This document shows positions 51,649 through 60,683 of a stretch of 64,000 nucleotides of DNA, in pieces; position 1 is the first letter of the stretch, and every line of letters starts with the position of its first letter. The stretch spans positions 124,001 to 188,000 of the forward strand of contig JASCPE010000003.1 of assembly GCA_029959865.1 (NCBI GenBank). The letters are read 5' to 3'. Below the pieces are notes generated by a model. The model was not told where the DNA came from and searched no databases. It saw only the letters and a program-made list of their open reading frames with translations. The stretch is from Microbacteriaceae bacterium PS02070 (GTDB taxonomy: Bacteria; Actinomycetota; Actinomycetes; Actinomycetales; Microbacteriaceae). Both the position numbers and the translations under genes were made by a program.

Positions 51649-52911
51649 ATGACTACTGCGATCACCTACTCCGAGTTCGGAGGGCCCGAGGTCCTCACCG
51701 TGTGGTTGTTCTGGTTCGCGCTCGGTGCCGCCGTAATCACGGCGATCGTGTGGAGTCTCGTTGGGCTCCCTGATGACGCGGTGGTCCGCACGATTACCGT
51801 GCTCGTGATCGCGTGCCCGCACGCCCTTGGCCTTGCGATTCCACTGGTGGTGTCGATCGCCACCGAACGTGCCGCGCGCGGTGGCGTGCTGGTGAAAGAT
51901 CGGCTTGCACTTGAGAGCATGCGCACGGTCGGCGCCGTGCTCTTCGACAAGACCGGCACCCTGACGAAGGGTGAACCGGTTGTCTCCGAGGTCTTCGCGG
52001 TCGATGGTTTCGACTCCGATCGGGTGCTCACTCTGGCTGCAGCGGCCGAAGCCGATAGCGAGCATCCCCTCGCGAAAGCGATCGTGCGCGCGGGAGCAGA
52101 TCAGCAGCTGAGGGTGCCTCGCAGCACAGGGTTCAGCTCGTCTCCCGCTGTGGGTGTCACCGCCACGGTCGAGCAGAGCGTCATTCGCGTCGGCGGGCCG
52201 TATCTGCTCGCCGAAGAAGAAGCTTCGGAACTTCCCATCGCCGAGGAATGGCGCGCAGGTGGAGCGATCATTCTGCACGTCATCCAAGACGGTCGGGTAA
52301 TCGGGGCGCTGAAGCTCGCCGACGAGATTCGGCCTGAGTCCCGCGAAGCCGTCGATGCGCTTCATGCTCTCGGGGTGCAGGTGGTGATGATCACGGGCGA
52401 TGCTGAGGCTGTGGCACAGTCGGTTGCCGACGAACTGGGCATCGATCGCGTGTTTGCGGGGGTGCGCCCCGAGGACAAAGCCGCGAAGGTCGCCGAGCTG
52501 CAGCACGAAGGCCGCAAGGTTGCGATGGTCGGTGACGGGGTCAACGATGCTCCGGCACTTGCGCAGGCTGATGTAGGGCTCGCGATCGGGGCTGGCACCG
52601 ATGTTGCGATCGCTTCGGCCGGTGTCATTCTCGCAAGTGACGACCCTCGTTCCGTGCTCTCGGTCATAGAGCTGTCGCGGGCTGCCTACCGCAAGATGCA
52701 ACAGAACCTCTGGTGGGCCGCGGGGTACAACCTCATTTCGGTGCCCCTCGCCGCCGGGGTGCTTGCACCGATCGGGTTCATCCTGCCGATGTCGGTCGGA
52801 GCAATTCTGATGTCGCTATCGACCATCGTTGTCGCTTTGAATGCACAACTGCTGGGGCGCTTGGATCTGACCCCCGATACCACTACTCGTGGCATTCTTC
52901 GACGCTCATAA
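51649..52911 (+). pseudogene. chimera: 17 codons of an oxidoreductase fused to a truncated CPH-type Cu P-ATPase
   Basis: A 420-codon frame opens with MTTAITYSEFGGPEVLT, the usual N-terminus of a quinone-oxidoreductase/zinc-binding dehydrogenase, then turns without a stop (near 51,700) into a P1B-ATPase starting VWLFWFALGAAVIT. The ATPase part keeps the metal motif VIACPHALGLAIPLVV (CPH, CopB class), DKTGTLTKGE, HP in SEHPLAKAI, and MVGDGVNDAPALA, but lacks the metal-binding N-terminus, the first membrane helices and the actuator (TGE) domain, about half the protein. Transport is not expected. A TAGCGT box lies 10 nt before the ATG, so the hybrid may still be transcribed. Confidence 0.85.
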
Positions 52912-52940
52912 AAGGGCGCGTGTGTGGCGCAACGGGAGGC

Positions 52941-52954
52941 TTGATCTGCGTCAA
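52941..52954. promoter_or_regulatory. FNR/CRP-type box, copy 1
   Basis: TTGATCTGCGTCAA, 99 bp before the HMA gene start. It fits the TTGAT-N4-(A/G)TCAA FNR site. A matching box stands before the second HMA copy, and an FNR-family gene is in the island. Confidence 0.65.
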
Positions 52955-53053
52955 GGCGGTGTCGAGATAAATCAATAGTGTTGATAGTGACGACCCAGAA
53001 GCCTCTGGGCTCACGGCCTCGCGGATGGTGGGGCATGACGAAGGGAGACCAGA

Positions 53054-53290
53054 ATGTCTGCTGCAGCTGAAACCACGCACACACTGTTGCGAGCCGAGGG
53101 GTTTTCGTGCCCATCGTGTGTGACCAAGATCGAGAAACAGGTCGGACGACTCGACGGCGTCGAGAACGTGAAGGTTCACTTCGCGTCGGGGCGCGTGGAA
53201 ATCGACCACGACGAAACCAAGACTTCTGTCGACGAACTGATCGCTGCCGTTAGCAAGGCGGGCTATTCGTCGAAGGCATCAGCCTTCTAA
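53054..53290 (+). CDS. heavy-metal-associated (HMA) domain protein
   Basis: Small ferredoxin-fold metal-binding protein of 78 aa. The metal motif is EGFSCPSCVTKIEKQVG (CxxC), followed by GVENVKVHFASGRVEIDHD and a C-terminal helix. It could hand a soft metal to the ATPase 39 bp downstream, whose own N-terminus has no HMA domain. GGGAG precedes the ATG by 7 nt. Preceded by the FNR-type box at 52941. A broken duplicate lies at 60519. Confidence 0.9.
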   Translation: MSAAAETTHTLLRAEGFSCPSCVTKIEKQVGRLDGVENVKVHFASGRVEIDHDETKTSVDELIAAVSKAGYSSKASAF

Positions 53291-53329
53291 AGTAGTCGCC
53301 CAATACCGCAAACGGGAGGTTTGGCGTTC

Positions 53330-55372
53330 GTGAATAGGCTTAACAAATGGCGGCACGGAAACTGGTTCATCCCAGTAATTTCAGGCCTCCTCATTCTTGC
53401 CTCCTGGGGTGTGAAACTGCTTTTTAGCGGAGCCGCAAACATCACGCTGAACCCCCAGTGGTGGACTGACGCGGGCGAGCATGCACACGGGTCTGGTGAC
53501 GTGTTCACACTCGCCAACGCGCTCATGCTTGCCGCCGCGTTCGTCGCGGGGTACGGCATCGTCGTGAAGGCCGTGCGAGCGCTGATGGTGAAGTTCATCA
53601 GCATCGACCTGCTCGTCTCCATCGCGGCGATCGGCGCGACCATCATCGGCAACTTCTGGGAGGCTGCCGCAGTAACTTTTCTGTTCTCGGTCGGGCACGC
53701 CCTAGAGACCGGCACGATGAACAAGACCCGCTCTGCCCTCGCCGAGCTCGTCGCCGTGGCGCCCGATGCCGCGGTCGTCATGCGTGATGGCGAGCAGGTC
53801 GAGATCGCGGCTCACCAGGTGCGCATGGGTGAAATCGTGCTCGTCAAGAACGGGTCGAAAGTGCCCGTTGACGGCCAGGTGGTGTCAGGCAGCGGGACGA
53901 TCGATGAAGCGTCAATCACGGGCGAATCGATTCCGGTCGAGAAGTCGAAATCAGACCACGTCTACGCAGGCACCATCTCTCGCGGCGGTCTGCTGCAGGT
54001 AATGGCAACCGGCATCGGAGCCGACACGACGCTCGCGCGCATCATCCACCGCGTCGAAGAGGCACAGGATGCGAAAGCCAAGACACAGGCATTCATTGAC
54101 CGGTTCTCGAAGTGGTACACCCCCGCCGTCATTGTGCTCGCCCTGGCCGCGGGCCTCATCGCTCAGGATGTCGTACTCGGCCTGACGCTACTGGTAATCG
54201 GATGCCCCGGCGCGCTCGTCATCTCGATTCCGGTCGCGATCGTGGCCGGGATCGGCCGGTCGGCACGCAACGGCATCCTGATCAAGGGCGGCGAATATCT
54301 TGAGACCTCCGCGAAGATCTCTGCCGTGGCTGTCGATAAGACCGGCACCCTGACCGAGGGCCGCCCGGTGTTGACTGATGTCATCGTGCTTGACCCTGCT
54401 TCAGATCGCCGTGACGTGCTCAAATGGGCGGCCGCAGCGGAGGCGGGGTCGGAGCATCCGCTCGCTAGGCCGATTCTTGACACCGCGCGCGAAGTGGGCA
54501 TCGCACCCGAAGGCGTGCCCGAATCTGTCACACCGGTGGTCGGTAAAGGCATCGTTGCTGACGTACACGGACAGCGGGTGCTCGTCGGCAACGCTCCACT
54601 GCTCACCCAGTATGAGATCACCGACCTCGCCGGGGCAGACGAAGTCGCGAATGAACTCGCGGCCGCAGGTAAGACACCCATGATTGTCGCGGTTGACGAG
54701 CGCGTCGTTGGCGTCGTTGGCGTTGCCGACACGATCCGCGAGGATGCCCCAGAAATGATCAAGCGTCTGCACGCGGCCGGGGTGCAGAAGGTCGTGATGC
54801 TGACGGGTGACACCCGACTGGTTGCCGAAGCCATCGGTGAATCCGTCGGGATCGACGAAATCCACGCCTCTCTACTACCCGAAGATAAGCTCGACGCCGT
54901 CGCTCGCTTGCAGCGCGAAGGCCACACAGTCGCGATGGTCGGTGACGGCGTCAACGACGCGCCTGCCCTTGCAACCGCAGACATCGGCGTTGCCATGGGG
55001 GCAGCCGGATCCGCTGTCGCAGTCGAAACGGCGGACATTGCACTCATGGGTGACAACCTGCTGAAGCTTCCCGGGGCCATCAGTCTCGCTAAACGCACCG
55101 TGAACGTGATGCGCCAAAACATCGCCATCGCACTCATCACCGTGGTGCTGCTACTCATCGGGGTCTTTGCGGGCGGCGTCACGATGTCGGTGGGCATGCT
55201 CGTGCACGAAGGGTCAGTGCTCATTGTGATTCTCAACGCCATGCGACTGCTGCGTAACACCCGGGGTGCGACGTCGCTCTCGAAGGCGGAACGCTCGCAA
55301 GATGGCCCTATCCCGGGGCGCCCGGTCGAATCCGCGACAACACCACACATTTCCATCGAAGACACACGCTAA
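53330..55372 (+). CDS. P1B-type heavy-metal ATPase with CPG membrane motif
   Basis: Metal pump of 680 aa, intact. TM helices near the N-terminus, actuator motif DEASITGESIPVEKS, membrane motif VIGCPGALVISIPV, phosphorylation site DKTGTLTEGRPV, SEHPLA and hinge MVGDGVNDAPALA, then two TM helices. The Cys-Pro-Cys of Cd/Zn/Cu pumps is Cys-Pro-Gly here, so metal specificity cannot be predicted. The GTG at 53330 has GGGAGG 9-10 nt upstream; a TTG at 53321 is too close to it. Partner of the HMA protein and followed by the cupin gene after 15 bp. Confidence 0.88.
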   Translation: MNRLNKWRHGNWFIPVISGLLILASWGVKLLFSGAANITLNPQWWTDAGEHAHGSGDVFTLANALMLAAAFVAGYGIVVKAVRALMVKFISIDLLVSIAAIGATIIGNFWEAAAVTFLFSVGHALETGTMNKTRSALAELVAVAPDAAVVMRDGEQVEIAAHQVRMGEIVLVKNGSKVPVDGQVVSGSGTIDEASITGESIPVEKSKSDHVYAGTISRGGLLQVMATGIGADTTLARIIHRVEEAQDAKAKTQAFIDRFSKWYTPAVIVLALAAGLIAQDVVLGLTLLVIGCPGALVISIPVAIVAGIGRSARNGILIKGGEYLETSAKISAVAVDKTGTLTEGRPVLTDVIVLDPASDRRDVLKWAAAAEAGSEHPLARPILDTAREVGIAPEGVPESVTPVVGKGIVADVHGQRVLVGNAPLLTQYEITDLAGADEVANELAAAGKTPMIVAVDERVVGVVGVADTIREDAPEMIKRLHAAGVQKVVMLTGDTRLVAEAIGESVGIDEIHASLLPEDKLDAVARLQREGHTVAMVGDGVNDAPALATADIGVAMGAAGSAVAVETADIALMGDNLLKLPGAISLAKRTVNVMRQNIAIALITVVLLLIGVFAGGVTMSVGMLVHEGSVLIVILNAMRLLRNTRGATSLSKAERSQDGPIPGRPVESATTPHISIEDTR

Positions 55373-55387
55373 GAAAGGCACACCGAC

Positions 55388-55819
55388 ATGAGTGAGAACC
55401 AGTTCAGCATCGGAGAGAAAGCAACGCACTTCATCATCGACGATGTGGCGAAAGCGAACTCGAACTTTCGTCAGGTCCTATGGACGGGAAAGCACTCCCA
55501 ACTCGTCGCAATGACAATCCCCGTGGGAGGTGAAATCGGCGACGAGGTGCATGAGACAACTGACCAGTTGCTGACGTTTGTTTCCGGCAGCGGCGAGGCC
55601 GACTTGGACGGCCATACACACACTGTTGACGCTGGCGATCTGTGTGCGGTCCCTGCTGGCACCCGTCACAACTTCCGCAATACCGGTGACGAACCGTTGG
55701 TGCTCTACACCGTCTACTCCCCTCCAGAGCACGCGGTCGACGCCACGTACGCCACGAAGGATCTCGCTGACGCGGCCGAGGCTTCGGGTGAAGATGCACC
55801 GCCACAGGCCACGTCGTGA
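55388..55819 (+). CDS. cupin-domain protein
   Basis: Protein of 143 aa with one cupin barrel: VGGEIGDEVHETTDQLLTF, DAGDLCAVPAGTRHNFRNTG, YTVYSPPEHA. His and Glu positions suit a bound metal ion. No reaction can be named. Lies between the ATPase and the oxidoreductase in the same direction with short gaps (15 and 31 bp), so it belongs to the operon. Confidence 0.85.
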   Translation: MSENQFSIGEKATHFIIDDVAKANSNFRQVLWTGKHSQLVAMTIPVGGEIGDEVHETTDQLLTFVSGSGEADLDGHTHTVDAGDLCAVPAGTRHNFRNTGDEPLVLYTVYSPPEHAVDATYATKDLADAAEASGEDAPPQATS

Positions 55820-55850
55820 CGCGCGTCCCAAACGCGAATCAGGAGAAGTC

Positions 55851-56759
55851 ATGACAACTCAAACTCTAGTTTTCACTGAACATGGCGGGCCCGAAACGCA
55901 AGCTCTGATCGATCGCCCGCGGCCCGTGCCAGGACGAGGCGAGGTTGCTATAGAGGTGAAAGCCGCTGGGGTAAACCCCGCGGACTGGAAGATTCGCGCA
56001 GGCCTCATGGGTGCGCGCGGTCAGCTTCCCGCAGCCATGGGCCTTGAAGCATCCGGAATCATCACCAGTGTCGGGGAAGGAGTCGAAGCCTTTTCGGTAG
56101 GCGATGCGGTACTTGGCCTCGCCGCGAAAGGACACGGAACGTTCGCGAGGCACACAGTGTTGGATGCCACACAAACCGTTCTCAAGCCCGAAGAACTTTC
56201 CTTCGCCGATGCTGCAGCGCTGCCCGTAGCCGGGGCGACAGCATACGATGTCACCCACCAAATTGAACTGGAACCGGGTCAAACCATGCTGATCCTCGGT
56301 GCCGGAGGTGGCATCGGTCTCATGGCAGCACAAATCGGGAAAGTGCACGAGTTCGCTACTATCGGCGTGGCCAACGCGGGCAAGAAAGAGCTTGTGGAAT
56401 CTACCGGCGCGACATTCGTGGAGGCCGGTGATGTTGCTGCGGATCGCGTGCGCACCATCGTACCCGAGGGCGTTGACTTGATCATCGACCTGGTTGGTGG
56501 ACAGGCGCTTCGCGATATCGCAGGGATCGCCAAGAACCCCAGTGTCATCGTCAGTGCCGCGGACCCTGTTACGGCAGCCGACCTCGGTGGCGCCGCGGTG
56601 CAGCGAACGCGTGAAGGGATCGAAAAGATCACCGGCGTCGCGCAATACGGGCTCGTTGATGCCCAGGTGCGCGAGCGGTTCGATCTGGAGCACGCCATGG
56701 ACGCCATCGCGCTGGTCGAAGGCGGGCACGCTGCGGGCAAAGTGATCATCGAACCATGA
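55851..56759 (+). CDS. NADPH:quinone oxidoreductase/zeta-crystallin-like dehydrogenase
   Basis: MDR-superfamily oxidoreductase of 302 aa without zinc ligands. GroES-like N-terminus with VKAAGVNPADWKIRAGL, Rossmann loop TMLILGAGGGIGLMAAQI (a GxGGxG variant), and the ending GGHAAGKVIIEP. The ATG follows AGGAG. Its TGA overlaps an ATG (ATGA) that opens a gutted crp gene, the same junction as at 60678. The chimera at the island edge begins with a different member of the family. Confidence 0.88.
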   Translation: MTTQTLVFTEHGGPETQALIDRPRPVPGRGEVAIEVKAAGVNPADWKIRAGLMGARGQLPAAMGLEASGIITSVGEGVEAFSVGDAVLGLAAKGHGTFARHTVLDATQTVLKPEELSFADAAALPVAGATAYDVTHQIELEPGQTMLILGAGGGIGLMAAQIGKVHEFATIGVANAGKKELVESTGATFVEAGDVAADRVRTIVPEGVDLIIDLVGGQALRDIAGIAKNPSVIVSAADPVTAADLGGAAVQRTREGIEKITGVAQYGLVDAQVRERFDLEHAMDAIALVEGGHAAGKVIIEP

Positions 56760-56761
56760 CC
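56739..56761. repeat. 23-bp exact repeat, copy 1 (second at 60661-60683)
   Basis: The end of the oxidoreductase gene and first codons of the crp remnant are identical, over 23 bp, to 60661-60683, which joins the broken HMA copy to the intact crp. The repeat marks the ancestral oxidoreductase-crp junction in both operon copies. Confidence 0.9.
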
Positions 56762-56911
56762 GGTGCGCAGATTCTTTCGGGTACTCAGGCACGCGCAGCG
56801 AGTGGCAGGGCGGGAGCAGCGGTAGTGATCTCGCAACACAGTCAAGGTCGTATCAGCGCCAAGAAGGTCACCGCACTCAGTGAACTGTTCACATCTATGA
56901 AGACAGGCTAA
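56756..56911 (+). pseudogene. crp/fnr remnant with internal deletion
   Basis: An open frame of 51 codons begins MTGAQ, like MTRAQ of the intact regulator at 60678, and ends VVISQHSQGRISAKKVTALS, matching MISQVVQGRITITDVNALN near that protein's end. The middle (about 200 codons: cyclic-nucleotide fold and recognition helix) is gone. Same ATGA overlap with the oxidoreductase stop as the intact copy has with its leftover oxidoreductase tail. Confidence 0.75.
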
Positions 56912-56913
56912 AA

Positions 56914-58853
56914 ATGGAGATGTCGACTAAGACCAGCACACCGCTCACCGAAGACTCGCGGAGCGCGATCTCACCGGCGATTGATTTTCTTATGGGTCGT
57001 AAGCTCATGGTCTTCGTGGTGATCGGACTGGCCACTGGGGTGATGCTCTGGGTGAGCGGCCTGACGGTCGCCCTTGCCGTGACCGCGTATCTCGTACTCG
57101 GCATCGTGATCCTCATCACCGCCATCGACATGGTTCGGGAGCTGATGCGCGGACACTGGGGTCTCGATATTCTTGCGGTCATCGCCATGGTCGCCACCCT
57201 GCGGTGCAGGAGTATGTGGCCGGGCTGATCATCGCGCTGATGCTCACCGGCGGCGAAGCGCTCGAAGACCTGGCCGCACGCCGTGCAAGCCGTGAACTCG
57301 ACCAACTGTTGAACCGCGCCCCCGCGTTCGCAGGCCGAATCGACCCAGCCACTGGGGAAGTTCAGCGTATCCCAGTTGGAGAAGTCAGTGTCGGCGACGA
57401 ACTGCTGGTGCGATCCTCGGAGATTCTGCCTGTCGACGGGGTACTTGTGTCGGATCACGCGATGATCGACGAATCGTCGGTGACCGGCGAGCCGCTGCCC
57501 GTGAGCCATGTGGCAGGCAGTGCGCTGCTATCGGGAACGGTGAACGGCACCGCGAGCTTCACTATGCGCGCACAGAAGGTGGCGGCAGACTCGAACTATG
57601 CGTCGATTGTGCGGCTGGTTGAAGAAGCGGTGGAGTCTCGGGCACCGATGGTGCGACTCGCTGACCGCTACGCTGTACCATTCACCATTGTTGCGTTGCT
57701 CATTGCGGGCTTCGCTTGGTTTCTGAGCGGCGACCCCGTGCGATTCGCTGAAGTGCTCGTGGTAGCAACCCCATGCCCGCTCCTCATCGCAACCCCGGTC
57801 GCGTTCATGGGCGGTATGAGTTCAGCTGCAAAGCTCAACGTCATTTTGAAAGACGGCGGTGTCTTAGAAGTGCTTGCTCGGATTCGTTCGGCGGCGTTCG
57901 ATAAGACCGGCACCCTCACGCAGGGCAAAGCCGACGTGGTAAGGGTTCATGAAGCCACCCGGTCTGCGGTCGAGACCCTTCGGCTGGCAGCAGCCGCTGA
58001 ACAGCATTCGGTGCACGTGTTCGCCGAGCCGATCGTGCAGGCTGCGAGACAACAGCAACTTGAGCTGCCCGCAGTGGCGAATGCTGAAGAAGTAGCAACA
58101 AACGGTGTGCAAGCGACCTTTGCTGATGGCGGTGTGGTGCGGGTCGGAAAACCCGCATTCGTTGAAGAAGTGACCGGGCCAGTCGCCCGCCCTGCACTTG
58201 AAGCCGGAGAAACAGCGGTCTACGTGTCCGTCGGGGACGAACTGGCTGGCATTATCATCCTGTCCGATCCCGTTCGAGAGAACGCGAACACCACCATCTC
58301 CCGCCTGCGCAGGGCCGGTGTCGCTGAGATCGCGATGGTGACCGGCGATGTTGAACCGACCGCTCTCTCGGTCGCAAACGCGGTCGGTATTCAGACAGTT
58401 CACGCCGAGACCACCCCACAAAGCAAAGTCGAGATAGTGCAGGCGATGCAGCCCCGGCCAGTGCTCATGGTTGGTGATGGCATCAATGATGCTCCAGTGC
58501 TTGCGGCTGCTGACGTGGGCATTGCGATGGCCGGGCGAGGCGCCACCGTCGCGAGTGAATCGGCGGCCGCCGTGATCACTTCGAACGACATTGCACGTGT
58601 TGCCGATGTGGCATTCGTATCACGGCGCACCGTGCACATCGCGTTGCAGTCGATATGGTTAGGGATCATCATTTCAGTGGGATTGATGATCGTTGCCGCA
58701 TTTGGATACTTGCCCGCCGTGGCGGGGGCTCTCCTGCAAGAGGTCGTCGATCTTGTTGCGATCCTCTCGGCGCTCCGGGCACTTCGAGCACACAAGAGCG
58801 TTACGCACCAATCTGACACGATCCAGGCCCGACGACCGGCCCCGTCCCCATAA
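56914..58853 (+). pseudogene. TPC-type P1B ATPase broken by a single frameshift
   Basis: Two overlapping frames together make one metal ATPase of about 645 aa. The first (from ATG 56914; ATG 56920 alternative) gives two TM helices and ends ILAVIAMVATL before running to a stop at 57228. The second takes over at about 57200 with VQEYVAGLIIALMLTGGEAL and carries DESSVTGEPLPV, membrane motif VVATPCPLLIATPVAF (TPC), DKTGTLTQGKAD and MVGDGINDAPVLAAAD. One lost base near ACCCTGCGG at 57,195-57,203 explains the break. It has no homopolymer there, so an assembly slip is less likely but possible. TPC pumps (P1B-5 class) have been tied to Ni/Co. Confidence 0.8.
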
Positions 58854-58859
58854 GCATCC

Positions 58860-59050
58860 TGCCGGTGATGGCCTCGCGCCGCACGTCGCATCTCCGCCTC
58901 GGCAGCACGCGTGACATCCTGCATCGGCACTTCAACCGTTCCCCGGAGCATCGACGACGCTACGGCGGCCTGTGCGTCGCGGTCGGCGGCGTGGTCGCCG
59001 GGTCCGATCGTGAACGGGTCCAGGTCGAGGGTGTTGTGAGAAGTTCTCCG
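58860..59050 (-). pseudogene. unidentified gene fragment on the minus strand
   Basis: Between the ATPase and chrA, the minus strand reads an open stretch containing HNTLDLDPFTIGPGDHAADR and GTVEVPMQDVTRAAEAEMRR with natural-looking composition, but no start, and it runs into the ATPase 3' end. It looks like a piece of a GC-rich gene. I do not recognise the family. Confidence 0.3.
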
Positions 59051-59070
59051 ACGCGAGAGGGCTCAGCCCC

Positions 59071-60311
59071 TCACCACCAGGAGGCCAGTGCGCCCACCAC
59101 GCCGCCGACCGCGCCCACGATGACCACGAGCCACGGGGGCAACTTCCACGCAACGAGGAGGACAAAGCACACCAAAGCGAGACACAGCGCCGCGGGCCCG
59201 GTCACCGCCGACGAGGTAAACACCGGGGAGTACAGCGCAGCGCCCAGCACACCGACCACGGCGGCGTTGGCGCCGCGCATAGCGGCTTGAGCCCACGGCA
59301 TCCGACGGAAGCGGTCCCAGAATGCCAGCACCCCCACCAGCAGCAGGAATCCCGGTGCGAACACGGCGATTAGTGCGATCGTCGCCCCCGCGATGCCGCC
59401 GGGTCCGGTCGTCGACAGGGCGCCGAGGTAGCCGGCGAAGGTAAAGAGGGGGCCGGGCATCGCCTGGGCGGCGCCGTAGCCGACCAGGAACGCGTCGGTG
59501 CCCACCCACCCGGGGGCGACGACCTCGGCTTCGAGCAAGGGCAGCACGACGTGGCCGCCGCCGAACACGAGGGCGCCCGCACGGTAGAAGGCGTCGAACA
59601 GGGCGACGCCACCCCCGCCCAGACCTCCCACCGCCACCACCAGCGGCAGTCCGAACAGCAGCACGGCGAACACCACCAAGCACGTCACGCTGACCCACGT
59701 GCGCACGCGGAAGCCGATCACGGCTTCCGCGCTGTCATCACGCGGCTGTCGGCATAAGATCAGCCCGGCGACCACGCCGAGCAGGATCGCGAGCACCTGT
59801 CCGCCCACTCCACCCAACAGGAACACGAGGACCACCGCGACCACCGCGATCGACGCGCGCGTCGGGTGGGGGTCAGGGTGCGCGCCATGCCCCACACCGC
59901 CTGGGCTACGATCGCGACGGCAGTGGTCTTCAACCCCGTGAGCATGCCCTCGCCCACCGGACCGGAGAACAGCGCCGCACCGTACGCGAACGCCACCATA
60001 AGCACCGCCGAGGGCAGCGTGAACGCTACGAACGCCGCCAACGCGCCACGCGTCCCGGCGCGGTGCAGCCCGAGCCCGAAGCCCACCTGGCTGGAGGCGG
60101 GGCCCGGCAGGAACTGACACAGAGCCACCAGGTCGGCGTAGGACTGGTCGTCCAGCCACCGGCGCCGTTAGACGAATTCGGTGCGGAAGAACCCGAGGTG
60201 GGCGATCGGACCGCCGAACGAGGTCACCCCGAGGCGCAGGAAGACCAGGAACACCTCCCAAGCCGATCCGGCCGGACCCCGTGTGGCTGAGCCCTGCGCG
60301 CGTACCGTCAC
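59071..60311 (-). pseudogene. chrA: chromate transporter, nonsense codon plus frameshift
   Basis: A GTG at 60311 starts a ChrA N-terminus (LRLGVTSFGGPIAHLGFFR), which meets TAA at 60170-60168 in the context EFV-stop-RRRWLDD. The same frame resumes with ADLVALCQFLPGPASSQVG and FVAFTLPSAVLMVAFAYG, then shifts near 59,870-59,880 into the frame carrying VVAVGGLGGGGVALFDAFYR, FGGGHVVLPLLEAEVV and YGAAQAMPGPLFTFAGYLG. A single G-to-T change (GAA to TAA) and one lost base account for both lesions. Total length (about 413 codons) equals a whole chromate efflux protein. The block is much more GC-rich than its island neighbours and in the opposite direction. Confidence 0.85.
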
Positions 60312-60417
60312 GCGGTGAACTCTACCAGCCCTGGCCTGGATCGAGTTCGTGCGGCAGGTGCGTACCGGGAATCGAGCATCTCATCAGCGCAGGAGCCGGG
60401 CAAGAGAGCCGGGCGAC

Positions 60418-60431
60418 TTGATCTACGTCAA
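60418..60431. promoter_or_regulatory. FNR/CRP-type box, copy 2
   Basis: TTGATCTACGTCAA, 87 bp before the broken HMA copy; one base different from the box at 52941. Surrounding sequence has diverged, so the conserved box is probably under selection. Confidence 0.65.
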
Positions 60432-60518
60432 GGCAAATTCGTGTGAAGTCAATATCCTTGGTAGTGACAACTCGGGAGTTCGTGAGTTCTCGCCCACGCA
60501 TGTTGAAGGGAGACCAGA

Positions 60519-60660
60519 ATGTCTGTTGCAACAGAGCCACGCACACACTTTTGCGAGCCGAGGGGTTTTCGTGCCCATCGTGTGTGACCAAGATCGAGAA
60601 ACAGGTCGGACGACTCGACGGCGTCGAGAACTTGAAGGTTCGCTTCGCGTCGCTGCGCGT
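60519..60660 (+). pseudogene. second HMA gene, frameshifted and truncated
   Basis: Nucleotide-level duplicate of the HMA gene at 53054: the same AGGGAGACCAGAATG start region, the CPSC motif and the KIEKQVGRLDGVEN region are all recognisable. One base is missing within the first 20 codons, so the ATG frame is lost, and the gene is cut after KVRFASLRVK, where it joins an oxidoreductase tail. Confidence 0.85.
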
Positions 60661-60683
60661 AAAGTGATCATCGAACCATGACC
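60661..60683. repeat. 23-bp exact repeat, copy 2
   Basis: Identical to 56739-56761. Here it follows the truncated HMA copy directly and leads into the intact crp gene, marking a deletion from inside HMA to the last codons of the oxidoreductase. Confidence 0.9.

Noticed and set aside
60168..60170. Programmed recoding of the TAA in chrA
   Set aside because: A second, unrelated frameshift lies downstream and there is no recoding signal; decay is simpler.
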